Shown here piece after piece: positions 34,143 through 43,855 of a stretch of DNA of 64,000 bases. Made by a program: the position numbers and the translations under genes. Source of the DNA: Propionibacteriaceae bacterium AM104-82 (lineage in GTDB: Bacteria > Actinomycetota > Actinomycetes > Propionibacteriales > Propionibacteriaceae); contig JAQDQK010000015.1 of assembly GCA_027658995.1 (NCBI GenBank), forward strand, positions 22,762-86,761, given 5' to 3'. Every line of letters begins with the position of its first letter. Position 1 is the stretch's first letter. The notes under the pieces are model-generated. The model searched no databases. It saw only the letters and a list, made by a program, of their open reading frames with translations, and was not told the origin of the DNA.

Positions 34143-35318
34143 ATGCGCACCCCCACCAAAGACGACAAGTTCTCCTTCGGTCTGTGGACCGTCGGCTGGA
34201 CCGGAACCGACCCCTTCGGCACCAACACCCGCCCCGCCCTCGACCCGTGGGAGTACGCCGACAAGCTCGCCGAACTCGGCGCATGGGGCATCACCTTCCA
34301 TGACAACGACGTCTACCCGTTCGACGCCACCAAGGAGGTGCGCAACGAGCGCATCGGCCACCTGAGGGACGCGGCGGCCAAGGCGGGCCTGACCATCGAG
34401 ATGGTCACCACCAACACCTTCACGCACCCCTGCTTCAAGGACGGCGGCCTCACGGCCAACGACCGCTCCGTGCGCCGCTTCGGCCTGCGCAAGGTCCTCG
34501 ACGCCGTCGACACCGCCGCCGAGTGCGGCGCCTCCATGTTCGTGATGTGGGGCGGCCGCGAGGGCGCCGAGTACGACTCGTCCAAGGACCTGTACGCCGC
34601 GCTCGAGCGCTACAAGGAGGGCCTCGACACCGTCGCCGGCTACATCAAGTCGCAGGGCTACGACCTGCGGATCGGCCTGGAGCCCAAGCCCAACGAGCCC
34701 CGTGGCGACATCTTCCTGCCGTCGATCGGCCACGCTCTCGGCCTGATCGCCGAGCTTGAGCACGGCGACATCGTCGGCCTGAACCCCGAGGTCGGCCACG
34801 AGCAGATGGCGAACCTGAACTACACCCACGGCATCGCCCAGGCGCTGTTCAGCAACAAGCTGTTCCACATCGACCTGAACGGCCAGAAGGGCCTCAAGTA
34901 CGACCAGGACCTCGTCTTCGGCCACGGCGACCTGCTGAGCGCCTTCTTCACCGTCGACCTGCTCGTCAATGGCTTCCCCTTCTCGCCCGACGGGCCCCGC
35001 TACGACGGCCCCGTCCACTTCGACTACAAGCCGTCGCGCACCGAGGGCATGCAGGGCATCTGGGACTCCGCCAAGGCCAACATGGAGACCTACCTGATGC
35101 TGGCCGACAAGGCCCGCGCCTTCCGCGCCGACCCCGAGGTCGACAAGCTCCTCAAGGAGAACGCGGTCGACCAGCTCGCGCTGCCGACCCTCGGTGAGGG
35201 CGAGTCGGTCGCCGACTTCCGCGCCAACGTCGAGGACTTCGACGCCGACGCCGCAGGCGCCCGCGAGTACCGCTTCGTTGAGCTGTACCAGGCCGCGCTG
35301 CGTCACCTGATCGGGTAG
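34143..35318 (+). CDS. xylA: Xylose isomerase
   Basis: XylA interconverts D-xylose and D-xylulose using two divalent metals. The 391-residue length and motifs fit the actinobacterial class I enzymes: [10 protein letters not shown] with the catalytic His (about residue 58), [12 protein letters not shown] (about 135), [10 protein letters not shown] (about 180-189, metal ligands), [10 protein letters not shown] (about 219) and [17 protein letters not shown] (about 242, metal ligands). The ATG follows GAGGAA. It stands alone between its promoter and a strong terminator; no xylulokinase gene is in the window. Confidence 0.95.
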   Translation: MRTPTKDDKFSFGLWTVGWTGTDPFGTNTRPALDPWEYADKLAELGAWGITFHDNDVYPFDATKEVRNERIGHLRDAAAKAGLTIEMVTTNTFTHPCFKDGGLTANDRSVRRFGLRKVLDAVDTAAECGASMFVMWGGREGAEYDSSKDLYAALERYKEGLDTVAGYIKSQGYDLRIGLEPKPNEPRGDIFLPSIGHALGLIAELEHGDIVGLNPEVGHEQMANLNYTHGIAQALFSNKLFHIDLNGQKGLKYDQDLVFGHGDLLSAFFTVDLLVNGFPFSPDGPRYDGPVHFDYKPSRTEGMQGIWDSAKANMETYLMLADKARAFRADPEVDKLLKENAVDQLALPTLGEGESVADFRANVEDFDADAAGAREYRFVELYQAALRHLIG

Positions 35319-35331
35319 TTTTTCGATCAAC

Positions 35332-35368
35332 CAAAGGGTGTCGGGACGTTTCGTCCCGGCACCCTTTG
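35332..35368 (+). terminator. Terminator after xylA
   Basis: Arms 35332-35348 and 35352-35368 pair over 17 bases (one G-U) around TTT. It isolates xylA from the downstream transporter operon. Confidence 0.85.
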
Positions 35369-35562
35369 TCGTGCCCTGACAAGGGATGACGAGGCAGGAA
35401 ACCGGCCGCCACGCCCGCCGGCGGCATTGTGCCCCGCCGCGGAGCCACCCTATGCGGGGATAGATCAATCACGTACTCTCCAAAAGTCCCTTCCAGAACA
35501 GTGGGGGCAAGGCTGGTTCGCTGCGAGCAGCCATGACGACGAAGTCAAAATGTGGAGGAATC

Positions 35563-36630
35563 ATGAAGAAGTTCCGTGCCCGTGGCTTGATGGTTGCCAC
35601 GGTCGCCCTCGGCGCACTGCTGGTCGGCTGCAGCGGGGGATCACAGCCCGGCACCTCGAGCGAGCCGGGCTCTGACGCCGGCGGCAAGCCGTCGATCGGC
35701 GTCGCCGAGATCAACCTGTCGCTGCCCTTCTTCGTCCAGATGGAGGAGGCCTCGCAGGCCATCGCCGCCGACTACGGGGTCGACGTGACCTGGCAGAGCG
35801 CCGACGGCTCCATCGAGAAGCAGATCTCCTCGATCGAGAGCTTCGTCGCGCAGGGCAAGGATGTGATCCTGATCGACCCGATCAACGCTGATGCGATCGT
35901 CGACGTCGTCAACAAGGCCTCCAACGCCGGCGTGAAGGTCATCACGATGGGCAACAAGGTAGGCGGCGAGCAGAACTTCAACACGCTCTACCCCGACCAC
36001 GACAACTGGGTGCAGTCGGCCCGGGTGATCGGCAACGCCGTCGGAGGCAAGGGCAAGGTGCTCTTCCTGATCGGCGCCGTCGGCAACTACGTCTCCGACA
36101 CGCGCCAGAAGGCGTTCGAGGAGACCATGGCCGCCGAGTTCCCCGACATCGAGGTCATCACGCAGCCCACCGACTTCGACAGTTCGAAGGCGGGCTCGGT
36201 GACCCAGACGGTCATCTCGAACAACCCCGACCTCGCGGCGGTCGCCAGCATCACCGACGGCCTGACGCTCGCTGCCATCAAGGTGGTCGAGCAGGCCAAC
36301 ATGGACATCCCGTTCGTCAGCAACGACGGCGACGAGGCGATCCTTCCCTACATCGACTCGGGCCGTGTTCTCACCGACGTCATCACCGGGTCCTACCGGG
36401 TCGGCGCCTGGAACACCGCGGTTGCCGCGCGTCTCGCGACGGGCGCGTCCTTCGACAACGACCTCTTCATGCCGACCTACACCATCGCTTCTGAGAAGGG
36501 TGCGCAGGCCGTCAAGGACGCCGGGCTCGACGTCACGACCATCACCACCGAAGAGGCGACCAAGCTCGCCACCGACTACGTCACCGAGTTCGGCAAGGCG
36601 AAGTCGGATGGCGACATGACCGTCGGCTGA
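35563..36630 (+). CDS. Sugar-binding lipoprotein of the second CUT2 transporter
   Basis: The 355-residue protein has a lipoprotein signal with lipobox LVGC (Cys at about residue 25), then a type I periplasmic-binding fold with VILIDPINADAIVDVVNKA (about 105, core DPINADAIV) and FVSNDGDEAILPYIDSG (about 257). The ATG at 35563 follows TGGAGGA; a GTG/ATG 10 codons upstream would spoil the signal peptide. It begins the operon that includes the fused permease-ATPase. Ligand unknown; given xylA upstream, a pentose is possible, but the genes behind it suggest another compound. Confidence 0.9.
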   Translation: MKKFRARGLMVATVALGALLVGCSGGSQPGTSSEPGSDAGGKPSIGVAEINLSLPFFVQMEEASQAIAADYGVDVTWQSADGSIEKQISSIESFVAQGKDVILIDPINADAIVDVVNKASNAGVKVITMGNKVGGEQNFNTLYPDHDNWVQSARVIGNAVGGKGKVLFLIGAVGNYVSDTRQKAFEETMAAEFPDIEVITQPTDFDSSKAGSVTQTVISNNPDLAAVASITDGLTLAAIKVVEQANMDIPFVSNDGDEAILPYIDSGRVLTDVITGSYRVGAWNTAVAARLATGASFDNDLFMPTYTIASEKGAQAVKDAGLDVTTITTEEATKLATDYVTEFGKAKSDGDMTVG

Positions 36631-36636
36631 GCCAAC

Positions 36637-36662
36637 GGGCGGGCCCGGCGACGGGCCCGCCC
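36637..36662 (+). other. Intercistronic hairpin between binding protein and fused transporter
   Basis: GGGCGGGCCC and GGGCCCGCCC pair perfectly around 6 bases. A partial terminator here would give more binding protein than membrane component, as in many ABC operons. Confidence 0.65.
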
Positions 36663-36691
36663 ACGCTCACCCCAGGAAAGGCCTGCACACC

Positions 36692-39277
36692 ATGAGCACC
36701 CGCTCCGGGGTCTCGCGGATCCTCCGCGACGACCAGAACCGCACCACCGTCATCCTGGTCACGGCCATCATCGTCGCGACCGTCGTCCTCGGCCTCCTCT
36801 TCCCCGGCTTCCTCAGCCCGTTCAACCTGTCGAACATCGCCGTCCAGACGGCCGTTATCTCGCTGATCGCCTTCGGCATGACCGGCGTCATCATCGTGCG
36901 AGGCATCGACCTGTCCGTCGGCTCCTCGCTGGCCCTCGCCTCCGTCGTCGGCGCGAGCGTGCTGACGGCGACCTCGAACGTCGCGCTGACCGTGATCGCG
37001 ATCCTCGCGACCGCCATCGCCGTTGCCGCGTTCAACGGCTTCCTGATCTCCGTGCTGCGGGTCAACGCCTTCATGGCGACGCTCGGCATGTTCGCGCTCG
37101 CGCGGGGCGCCGCCATCAGCATCTCGGGCGGCAACGCAGTGCCCGTGACCGACCCGGCGCTGCTGTTCCTGGGCCGCGAGTCGATCCTGGGGATCCCCGT
37201 CTCGGTGCTCGTCACCCTCGTCGTGCTCGTCGCCTTCTGGTTCCTGCTGCGCCGCACGCTGCTCGGCCGCTGGTTCTTCGCCGTCGGCGGCAATGAGAAC
37301 GCCGCGGTCGCCTCCGGCGTGCCGACGAAGACCGTCACGCTGCTCGCCTTCGTGCTTGTCGGCGTCGTCGTCGGCCTCGGCGCGCTGCTGACCATCGGTC
37401 GCACCGGCTCCGCGCAGCCGATGGCGGGCCTCGGGCTCGAGTTCTCCGCGATCACCGCCGCCGTCATCGGCGGGGCGAGCCTCGCGGGCGGACGCGGGTC
37501 GATGGTCTCGACGTTCCTCGGCTCGATCTTCGTCGGCCTGCTGTCCTCCGGCCTGTCCTTCGCGGGCGTCGACCAGTCGACGATCTACGTGAGCACCGGC
37601 CTGCTCACGGTGCTCGCCGTGATCGTCTCGCAGCGCGAGGTGCTGCGCGAGATCCGCGAGAACGCCCGCTTCATGGCCAACTCGCTGCGCTCCAGATCGT
37701 TCAGGAAACAGCACTCCACAGGCGGAGCTGAACGCCCGGTCCCCGGCAGGCTCGACGTCGTCGACGTCCGGAAGGTCTTCTCAGGAGTAGCCGCCCTCAA
37801 GGGGGTCAGCTTCGACCTGGTCCCGGGCGAGATCGTCGCCCTGATGGGCGAGAACGGCGCAGGCAAGTCGACGCTTGTCAAGGTGCTGGCGGGCAACCAC
37901 CAGCCGACCACCGGCCACATCGCCATCGACGGCAGCCCCGTCACGCTCGCCGGACCCGAGGATGCCCGCAAGTTGGGCATCGCCGTGATCCACCAGCACT
38001 TCAGCCTGGTGCCGGAACTCGACGTCGCGCAGAACATGTTCCTCGGCCAGGAGTTGCGCCTCGGCAGGTTCGGACCGCTGCGCAGGCGCGCGATGCGCAA
38101 GGCGACGCAGGAACTCCTCGTCGAACTCGAGATGCCGTTCAACGCGAGCGACACCGTCAGTTCGCTGTCGGTCGGCCACCGCCAGATGATCGAGATCGTG
38201 CGCGCCGTCCGCGAGGACGCGTGGCTTGTCATCATGGACGAGCCGACCTCCGCGCTGTCGTCGCGGGAACGCGACCACCTGTACGAGTTGATCGAGCGAC
38301 TCAAGGCCAGGAACACCGCGATCCTCTACATCTCGCACAAGATGGACGAGATCTACCACCTCTGCTCCCGGGCGGTCGTGATGCGAGACGGCCTCGTCGT
38401 CGGCGCCCCGTCGCTCGACGACACCGACTCCGCGGCCCTGGTGTCGATGATGGTCGGACGCGAACTCGCCGAGATGTCCTACTCACCGACCGGCGAACCA
38501 GGCGCGCCGCTCGTCGTGATCGACTCCATCGCCGACGGCCGCAGGCTCAACGACGCGTCGCTGGTGGTGCGCTCCGGCGAGGTGGTCGGCCTCGTCGGCC
38601 TGATGGGCTCGGGTCGCACCGAACTGATCCAGGCCATCGCCGGCCTGAACAAGCCGACCGATGGCACCGTCCAGGTGTTCGACCGCCCCGTCGAGCGACG
38701 CTCGCTCAACGAGTTGTCCCTCGACGGCCTTGCCTACGTTCCCGAGGACCGTCACCACGACGGCATCTTCCCCGAGATGTCTGTCGCCGAGAACATGAGC
38801 CTGCTGTGGCTGCGCCGCAACGCCCGGATGGGGCTGCTCCCGCAGCGGGCGGAACGTGACCTGGTCGCCGAGATGAAGTCGCGGCTCTCCGTGCGCCCCG
38901 ACGACCCGGCGATCCGGATCAAGAACCTCTCCGGAGGCAACCAGCAGAAGGTCGTGCTCGGCAAGTGGCTCGCTCTCGACCCGAGGCTGATCCTGCTCGA
39001 CGACCCGACGCGCGGCGTCGACGTCGGCGCCAAGGCGGAGATCCACGCGCTGATCGCCGACTTCACGGCCAAGGGCGCTGGCGTCGTGGTCACCTCCTCG
39101 GAGATCCCGGAGGTGCTCGCGCTCGCCGACCGCGTCATCGTGCTGCGCGACGGCGTCACCGTCGCCGAGCATCCCGGCGGCGTGACGGAGGAGCGGGTCA
39201 TGCAGGACGCCTTCGGCGAAGAGGGCGAACGCCTGGTGGCAGAGGTCATCCAGGCCGACGAGAAGGAGTCGAAGTGA
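36692..39277 (+). CDS. Fused CUT2 permease-ATPase
   Basis: The 861-residue protein joins two transporter parts normally made separately. Residues 1-315 form an RbsC-like permease with about 8-10 helices (VRGIDLSVGSSLALAS near 70; AAVIGGASLAGGRG near 260). A linker of about 40 residues leads to an RbsA-like double ATPase: first Walker A GENGAGKST (about 389-397), then the degenerate second loop GLMGSGRTE, and signature LSGGNQQKV (about 748) with LILLDDPTRGVDVG. Both parts look complete. The ATG follows AGGAAAGG, and the stop overlaps the next permease start (GTGA). With the extra permease gene downstream, the channel is probably a heterodimer. Confidence 0.92.
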   Translation: MSTRSGVSRILRDDQNRTTVILVTAIIVATVVLGLLFPGFLSPFNLSNIAVQTAVISLIAFGMTGVIIVRGIDLSVGSSLALASVVGASVLTATSNVALTVIAILATAIAVAAFNGFLISVLRVNAFMATLGMFALARGAAISISGGNAVPVTDPALLFLGRESILGIPVSVLVTLVVLVAFWFLLRRTLLGRWFFAVGGNENAAVASGVPTKTVTLLAFVLVGVVVGLGALLTIGRTGSAQPMAGLGLEFSAITAAVIGGASLAGGRGSMVSTFLGSIFVGLLSSGLSFAGVDQSTIYVSTGLLTVLAVIVSQREVLREIRENARFMANSLRSRSFRKQHSTGGAERPVPGRLDVVDVRKVFSGVAALKGVSFDLVPGEIVALMGENGAGKSTLVKVLAGNHQPTTGHIAIDGSPVTLAGPEDARKLGIAVIHQHFSLVPELDVAQNMFLGQELRLGRFGPLRRRAMRKATQELLVELEMPFNASDTVSSLSVGHRQMIEIVRAVREDAWLVIMDEPTSALSSRERDHLYELIERLKARNTAILYISHKMDEIYHLCSRAVVMRDGLVVGAPSLDDTDSAALVSMMVGRELAEMSYSPTGEPGAPLVVIDSIADGRRLNDASLVVRSGEVVGLVGLMGSGRTELIQAIAGLNKPTDGTVQVFDRPVERRSLNELSLDGLAYVPEDRHHDGIFPEMSVAENMSLLWLRRNARMGLLPQRAERDLVAEMKSRLSVRPDDPAIRIKNLSGGNQQKVVLGKWLALDPRLILLDDPTRGVDVGAKAEIHALIADFTAKGAGVVVTSSEIPEVLALADRVIVLRDGVTVAEHPGGVTEERVMQDAFGEEGERLVAEVIQADEKESK

Positions 39278-40272
39278 GTGCCGTTGCCGCCACCCGCGCG
39301 ACGCCCGCCGCACCGGCCGGGGAGCGGGTCCGCGCCCTCGTCGTGCGGTTCGCGCCGCAACTGCTGCTGGTCCTGCTGCTGATCGGGGTGGCGCTGATCA
39401 ACCCGGTCACCATCAGCCCCAACAACCTCGTCAACATCGCGCTCAACGCCGTGCCCATCGCGGTGCTCGGCCTCGGCGCGATGTGGATCCTGATCGCAGG
39501 CGGGCTCGACCTGTCGGCCGGCTTCGGGGTGGCCATGTGCGCCCTGGTGCTCGGCGGTGGCATCCAGCAGGGCCAGCCCTTGGCCGTCACCCTGCTGATG
39601 TGCATCGCGGCAGGACTCGCCCTCGGCCTCATCAACGGCCTGCTCGTCTCGGTGCTCTCAATGCCCCCGTTCATCGCGACGCTCGCGACCATGGCCGCCG
39701 TGCAGGGCATCGTGCTGCTGCTCGGCAAGCAGGGCACCGTGATCATCAACGACCCGGTGCTCTCCGGGCTCGGCACCGTGCGACCCCTCGGCATCCCGCT
39801 GCTGGTGATCGTCGCGGCGCTGATCGCGGTGGCCGTCGCGGCGCTGGCCCGCTGGTCCCGGTTCGGGCTCTACACCTACGGGATCGGGTCGAACAGGCAG
39901 GCGATGGCGGCCAGGGGCGCCCCGGTGATCAGCCAGACCCTGAAGGTCTACCTGTTCGGCGGACTGATGGTCGCGCTGACGGCCATCCTGCTCGTCGCCA
40001 AGGTGCAGATCGTCGACACCAACATCGCCAACACCAACCTGCTGCTCGACGCCTTCGCCGCGACCATCATCGGCGGCACCAGCCTCTTCGGGGGCAAGGG
40101 CAGCATCATCGGCACCATCACCGGCGCCGTCATCATCTCGCTGATCTCGACGAGCCTCGTCGTGCTCGGCGTCAGTGCGGAGAGCGTCAACTTCTTCAAG
40201 GGCGTCACCATCGTCGGCGCCGTGATGATCGACGCCGCCATCCGCTTCCTCGACAAGCGCGAAAGCGCCTGA
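39274..40272 (+). CDS. CUT2 sugar ABC transporter permease
   Basis: The 332-residue protein is a second RbsC-like permease with about 8-10 helices, AGGLDLSAGFGVAM (about residue 75) and ATIIGGTSLFGGKGS (about 263). The GTG start is coupled to the fused gene by 4 bases. It likely pairs with the permease half of the fused protein. It is followed after 22 bases by a dehydrogenase gene. Confidence 0.92.
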   Translation: MSAVAATRATPAAPAGERVRALVVRFAPQLLLVLLLIGVALINPVTISPNNLVNIALNAVPIAVLGLGAMWILIAGGLDLSAGFGVAMCALVLGGGIQQGQPLAVTLLMCIAAGLALGLINGLLVSVLSMPPFIATLATMAAVQGIVLLLGKQGTVIINDPVLSGLGTVRPLGIPLLVIVAALIAVAVAALARWSRFGLYTYGIGSNRQAMAARGAPVISQTLKVYLFGGLMVALTAILLVAKVQIVDTNIANTNLLLDAFAATIIGGTSLFGGKGSIIGTITGAVIISLISTSLVVLGVSAESVNFFKGVTIVGAVMIDAAIRFLDKRESA

Positions 40273-40294
40273 GAACCCAACCGAAAGGAATCCC

Positions 40295-41305
40295 ATGTCC
40301 CTCAACATCGCAGTAGTCGGGGCCGGCTTCATGGGCGCGCTGCACGCGCGCACCGTCAAGGAGTCGCCCGCGGCGACCCTCGTCGGCGTCGTCGACCTGA
40401 ACGAGTCGGTCGGCAGGCCTGTCGCGGAAGGCCTCGGCGTCGCCTATCTGCCGTCGGTCGCCGAGGCGCTCGCGGGCGGGACGGTCGACGCGTTCATCGT
40501 GGCGCTGCCGGACAAACTGCACGAGGCCGCCGCCGTCGAGATCCTGCGCGCGGGCAAGCCGGTGCTGCTTGAGAAGCCGATGGCCCACACCCTCGAGGTG
40601 GCGCGCCGGATCGCCGCGGCAGCCGAGGAGGGCGGCGCCCGGCTGATGGTCGGGCAGATCATGCGGTTCGACCCCCGGTACGCGGGCGCTGCCGCCGCCG
40701 TGCGGGACGGCAAGATCGGCGAACCGCTGCACTTCAAGGCGGGCCGGATCGCAAGCCGCGCCGTCGGGACCCGGATGAACGGCTCCTCGAGCGTGCTGTT
40801 CTACGTCGGCATCCACGACGTCGACGCCGTGCAGTGGATCACCGGGCAGCCCATCACCCGCGTCTACTCGCGCGCGGTGCGCAAGCTGATGCCCTCGCTG
40901 GGTGTCGATTCTGAGGACGCCATCTTGTCGGTGGTCGACCTCGCCAACGGCGGCGTCGGCGAACTGTTCAACGGGTGGACCCGCACCGAAGACACCCCGG
41001 TGCAGATCGACGGTCGCCTCGAACTGTTCGGCACCGACGGCATCGTCGAGATCGACGTGCGCGACCACGGCATGAAGATCTACGGCAAGGACGCGTTCGA
41101 ACTGCCCGACGCGCTCCACTGGCCGGAGGTCAACGGGCTGATCGGCGGCGACCTTGCCGCGGAGGTCGCCCACTTCGTCGACGCCATCACCCACGACAAG
41201 CCCTTCGTCATCACCGTCGAGGAGGCGTTGCGCGACGTCGCCGTCAACGATGCCATCCTGCGCTCGGTCCAGTCCGGCGTGCCGGAGGACGTGGAGCAGA
41301 TCTGA
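40295..41305 (+). CDS. Gfo/Idh/MocA-family dehydrogenase of the unknown catabolic operon
   Basis: The 336-residue protein has a Rossmann loop (VVGAGFMGALHA, about residues 6-17), LEKPMAH (about 91) and FYVGIHDVDAVQWITG (about 169, His near the active site). It would oxidise or reduce a sugar- or polyol-like substrate. It starts 22 bases after the transporter operon and is 2 bases from the class V PLP gene, so it is transcribed with both. The substrate may be what the transporter brings in. Confidence 0.88.
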   Translation: MSLNIAVVGAGFMGALHARTVKESPAATLVGVVDLNESVGRPVAEGLGVAYLPSVAEALAGGTVDAFIVALPDKLHEAAAVEILRAGKPVLLEKPMAHTLEVARRIAAAAEEGGARLMVGQIMRFDPRYAGAAAAVRDGKIGEPLHFKAGRIASRAVGTRMNGSSSVLFYVGIHDVDAVQWITGQPITRVYSRAVRKLMPSLGVDSEDAILSVVDLANGGVGELFNGWTRTEDTPVQIDGRLELFGTDGIVEIDVRDHGMKIYGKDAFELPDALHWPEVNGLIGGDLAAEVAHFVDAITHDKPFVITVEEALRDVAVNDAILRSVQSGVPEDVEQI

Positions 41306-41307
41306 GC

Positions 41308-42411
41308 ATGGCCTCCCTCGACGTGCGCGACCGGTTCACGGTGCCGGCCGGCTACCTGGACACCCCGAGCATGGGGCTGCCGACCATCGCGACGGTCGCC
41401 GCGACGCGGGAGGCGCTCGACGCGTGGGCCGTCGCCGGCGTCCACTACTCCCGCTGGGAGGCAGACATGGAGCGCTGCAGGCAGCGCTGGGCACGGATGG
41501 CGGGCGTCCCTGAGCGTCTGGTCGGGACCGCCTCATCCGTGGTGACGCCGCTCGCCGGGGTGTTCGTCGCCCTCGCCCGGCGGCAGGGCGACGTCGTGCT
41601 CCATGAGGACGAGTTCCAGTCGATCGCGCTTCCCGCAAGCGCGGCCTTCGGGGATCGGATCAGGCGGGTTGTCGGTCCCTACACGAGCGAGACCTTCCTC
41701 CGGGCCATCTCGAAGGGCTGCGGGGTGGTGGCGCTGTCGTCGATCTCCTCGGCCACCGGGGAGCGGGTCGACCTTGAGCGGGTGCTCGACGCGGCGGAGG
41801 CGGTCGGCGCCCAGGTCGTCGTCGACGCGACCCAGTCGGCGGGCATCGTCGGGCTCGGCTGCCACGCCCGTCGGCTCGCCGCGCTGGCGGTCGCCGGATA
41901 CAAGGGGCTCCTGTCGGCACGCGGCACCGCCTATGTCTACGTCGCCGAGGGGCTCACCCTGCCCCCGATCTTCGCCGCAAGCCCTTACGGCATGACGCCG
42001 AGCGCGCGCGGCTCCTACGGCTTCCCCGCGGAGCCGCTGCCGGGCGGGCACGGGCTGAGCCAGTCGCCCAGTTGGCTCAGTTGGGCGGGCGCCGAATGCG
42101 GGCTCGAACTGCTGGAGAGCCTCGACTCCGCACTCATCGAGGCGCACGCGACCGGCCTGGCCGCGCGCCTCTCCGACGCTATGGCCGAGATGGGCGTCGC
42201 GACGCTGCCCACCGAGGTCGCCTCGCCGATCGTGACCGTCCCGCTGCGCGACCCGCGGCCGGTCGCCGACGCGCTCGAGGCCGCGGGGCTGCGCGCCGCG
42301 ATCCGGCTCGGCCGGCTCCGGATCGGCTTCCACCTGTACTCCACCACCGACGACGCGGACCTGGCCGTCGGGACCCTCCGCACCGTCGACCACCACCTCG
42401 AAAGGACCTGA
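41308..42411 (+). CDS. Class V aminotransferase-fold PLP enzyme
   Basis: The 367-residue protein has the fold-type I pattern: VDATQSAGI (Asp binding the PLP pyridine, about residue 172) and VAGYKGLLSARG (Lys forming the PLP aldimine, about 197). It is related to kynureninase, cysteine desulfurases and serine-glyoxylate-type aminotransferases. No active-site cysteine loop of a desulfurase is evident. In this operon it may transaminate or deaminate an intermediate made by the dehydrogenase. It ends 3 bases before the aldehyde dehydrogenase start. The reaction is unknown. Confidence 0.82.
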   Translation: MASLDVRDRFTVPAGYLDTPSMGLPTIATVAATREALDAWAVAGVHYSRWEADMERCRQRWARMAGVPERLVGTASSVVTPLAGVFVALARRQGDVVLHEDEFQSIALPASAAFGDRIRRVVGPYTSETFLRAISKGCGVVALSSISSATGERVDLERVLDAAEAVGAQVVVDATQSAGIVGLGCHARRLAALAVAGYKGLLSARGTAYVYVAEGLTLPPIFAASPYGMTPSARGSYGFPAEPLPGGHGLSQSPSWLSWAGAECGLELLESLDSALIEAHATGLAARLSDAMAEMGVATLPTEVASPIVTVPLRDPRPVADALEAAGLRAAIRLGRLRIGFHLYSTTDDADLAVGTLRTVDHHLERT

Positions 42412-42414
42412 ACC

Positions 42415-43815
42415 ATGACACTCCACCACCCCCAGATGCTGATCGCGGGCCAGCCCCACTCGCCGCGCCGCGATACCAGGACCTACGCGTCGCCTTCCAA
42501 GGGCGACGCGGTCTCGGAGATCCTGCTTGGCACCCCCGAGGATGTCGACCTGGCCGTCGCAGCGGCCCGTGCCGCGCTCCCTGAGGTCGCCGCCCTGACG
42601 CTGGACGAGCGGGCCGACCTGCTGCGCACCACGGCCGCCTCGATCCGGGCGCACGCCTCCGAGTTCGCCGACCTGCTTGCCCTTGAGCACGGCAAGACCT
42701 ACCACGGAGACGCACCCGGCGAGATCGAGGCGAGCGCCGCGGCCCTCGAGGCCGCCGGAGGGCAGGCGCGCTGGCTGACCGAGGCGCACTACCCGCTCTC
42801 GACACCGGGGAAGCGGCTGCTCACGGTGCGGCGGCCGCGCGGCGTCTACGGCATCCTCACGCCGTGGAACTTTCCCCTCGGGATCGCGACGCAGTACTAC
42901 TTCGGCCCCGGCCTCGCCGCAGGCAACACCATGGTGTGGGTCGGGGCGCCGTCCGTGAACTCCACGCACGCGCTGCTCGCCGAGATCATCGCCGGGCTGT
43001 GGCCCGCAGGCGCGCTGAACTTCATCACCGGCGACGGGCCCGTCGTCGGGCAGGCGCTCGCGTCGCACCCAGGCGTCGACGCAGTCGGCTTCACCGGCTC
43101 CACCCCGGTCGGCAACGCCGTCCAGATCGCTGCGGTCGGCAAGCCGAGCTTCCTCGAACTGGGCGGCAACGGGCCGACCATCGTGCTGGCGGACGCCGAC
43201 ATCGAGCGGGCGGCGGAGAAGATCGCCACCGGTAGCTTCACCAACGCGGGCCAGATCTGCACAGCCTCCGGCCGGATCCTGGTGCACGGCTCGATCGGCG
43301 CCCAGCTCGCGGAAGCCATCGCCGAACAGTCCAAGCGCTTCGTGCTTGGCGACCCGTTCGACGCGGCAACCACCATGGGCCCGGTGCACCGCTCCGAACT
43401 CGCCGAGGCGGTGCTCGGCCAGGTGAGCCGCGCCGTCGAGTCGGGGGCACGGGTCGTGGTCGGCGGCGAGCGACTGCAGGGCGCGCCCACCTCCAACTAC
43501 GTGCTGCCCACCGTCGTCGACGACGTTCCCGCCGACTCGGACCTGCACCGCGCGGAGACCTTCGGCCCCGTCGCCCCGCTCGTCCACTTCGACACCGACG
43601 ACGAACTGCGCAGCCTGCTCAGCGCGAGCCGGTTCGGGCTGCACTCGGGTATCTTCTCCCGCGACGTGGAGAAGGCGCTGACGCTGGGGGAGAGCCTGCG
43701 CGTCGGACACGTCAACATCAACGACACCAGCGCCTCTGGGAGCCGTCGATCCCGGCGGGCGGCGCCGCGGGGGCCGCCAGCGGCATCGGACGATCCGGCG
43801 GACCCTGGTCCGTGA
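42415..43815 (+). CDS. Aldehyde dehydrogenase with 3' frameshift
   Basis: The enzyme would oxidise a semialdehyde with NAD(P)+. As read, it has 466 residues, with TPWNFPLGIA (about residue 146), FTGSTPVG (about 227), LELGGN with the catalytic Glu (about 246) and NAGQICTAS with the catalytic Cys (about 283). After GHVNINDTSA (about 440) the reading becomes an Arg/Pro-rich non-family tail. One base appears missing at about 43735: in the next frame WEPSIPAGGA and then SGIGRSGGPW and EMTEVQTF follow, as in intact family members, ending at a TGA at 43857-43859 that overlaps the next start by four bases. Either a true mutation or a sequencing error; catalytic residues are unaffected, but the C-terminal oligomerisation arm is lost as read. 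Confidence 0.88.
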   Translation: MTLHHPQMLIAGQPHSPRRDTRTYASPSKGDAVSEILLGTPEDVDLAVAAARAALPEVAALTLDERADLLRTTAASIRAHASEFADLLALEHGKTYHGDAPGEIEASAAALEAAGGQARWLTEAHYPLSTPGKRLLTVRRPRGVYGILTPWNFPLGIATQYYFGPGLAAGNTMVWVGAPSVNSTHALLAEIIAGLWPAGALNFITGDGPVVGQALASHPGVDAVGFTGSTPVGNAVQIAAVGKPSFLELGGNGPTIVLADADIERAAEKIATGSFTNAGQICTASGRILVHGSIGAQLAEAIAEQSKRFVLGDPFDAATTMGPVHRSELAEAVLGQVSRAVESGARVVVGGERLQGAPTSNYVLPTVVDDVPADSDLHRAETFGPVAPLVHFDTDDELRSLLSASRFGLHSGIFSRDVEKALTLGESLRVGHVNINDTSASGSRRSRRAAPRGPPAASDDPADPGP

Positions 43816-43855
43816 TGGAGATGACGGAGGTACAGACCTTCAGCCTGGAACTGCG

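Noticed and set aside
36692..39277. The fused transporter as an assembly artefact
   Set aside because: No leftover start, ribosome site or truncated domain is seen at the joint near 37.7 kb, and the linker keeps normal codon use; kept as a real fusion, with the caveat stated in the finding.
41533..43710. A 725-codon open frame on the minus strand across the class V enzyme and aldehyde dehydrogenase
   Set aside because: It spans two recognised genes antisense and has no motif; it is a shadow of strong third-position GC.
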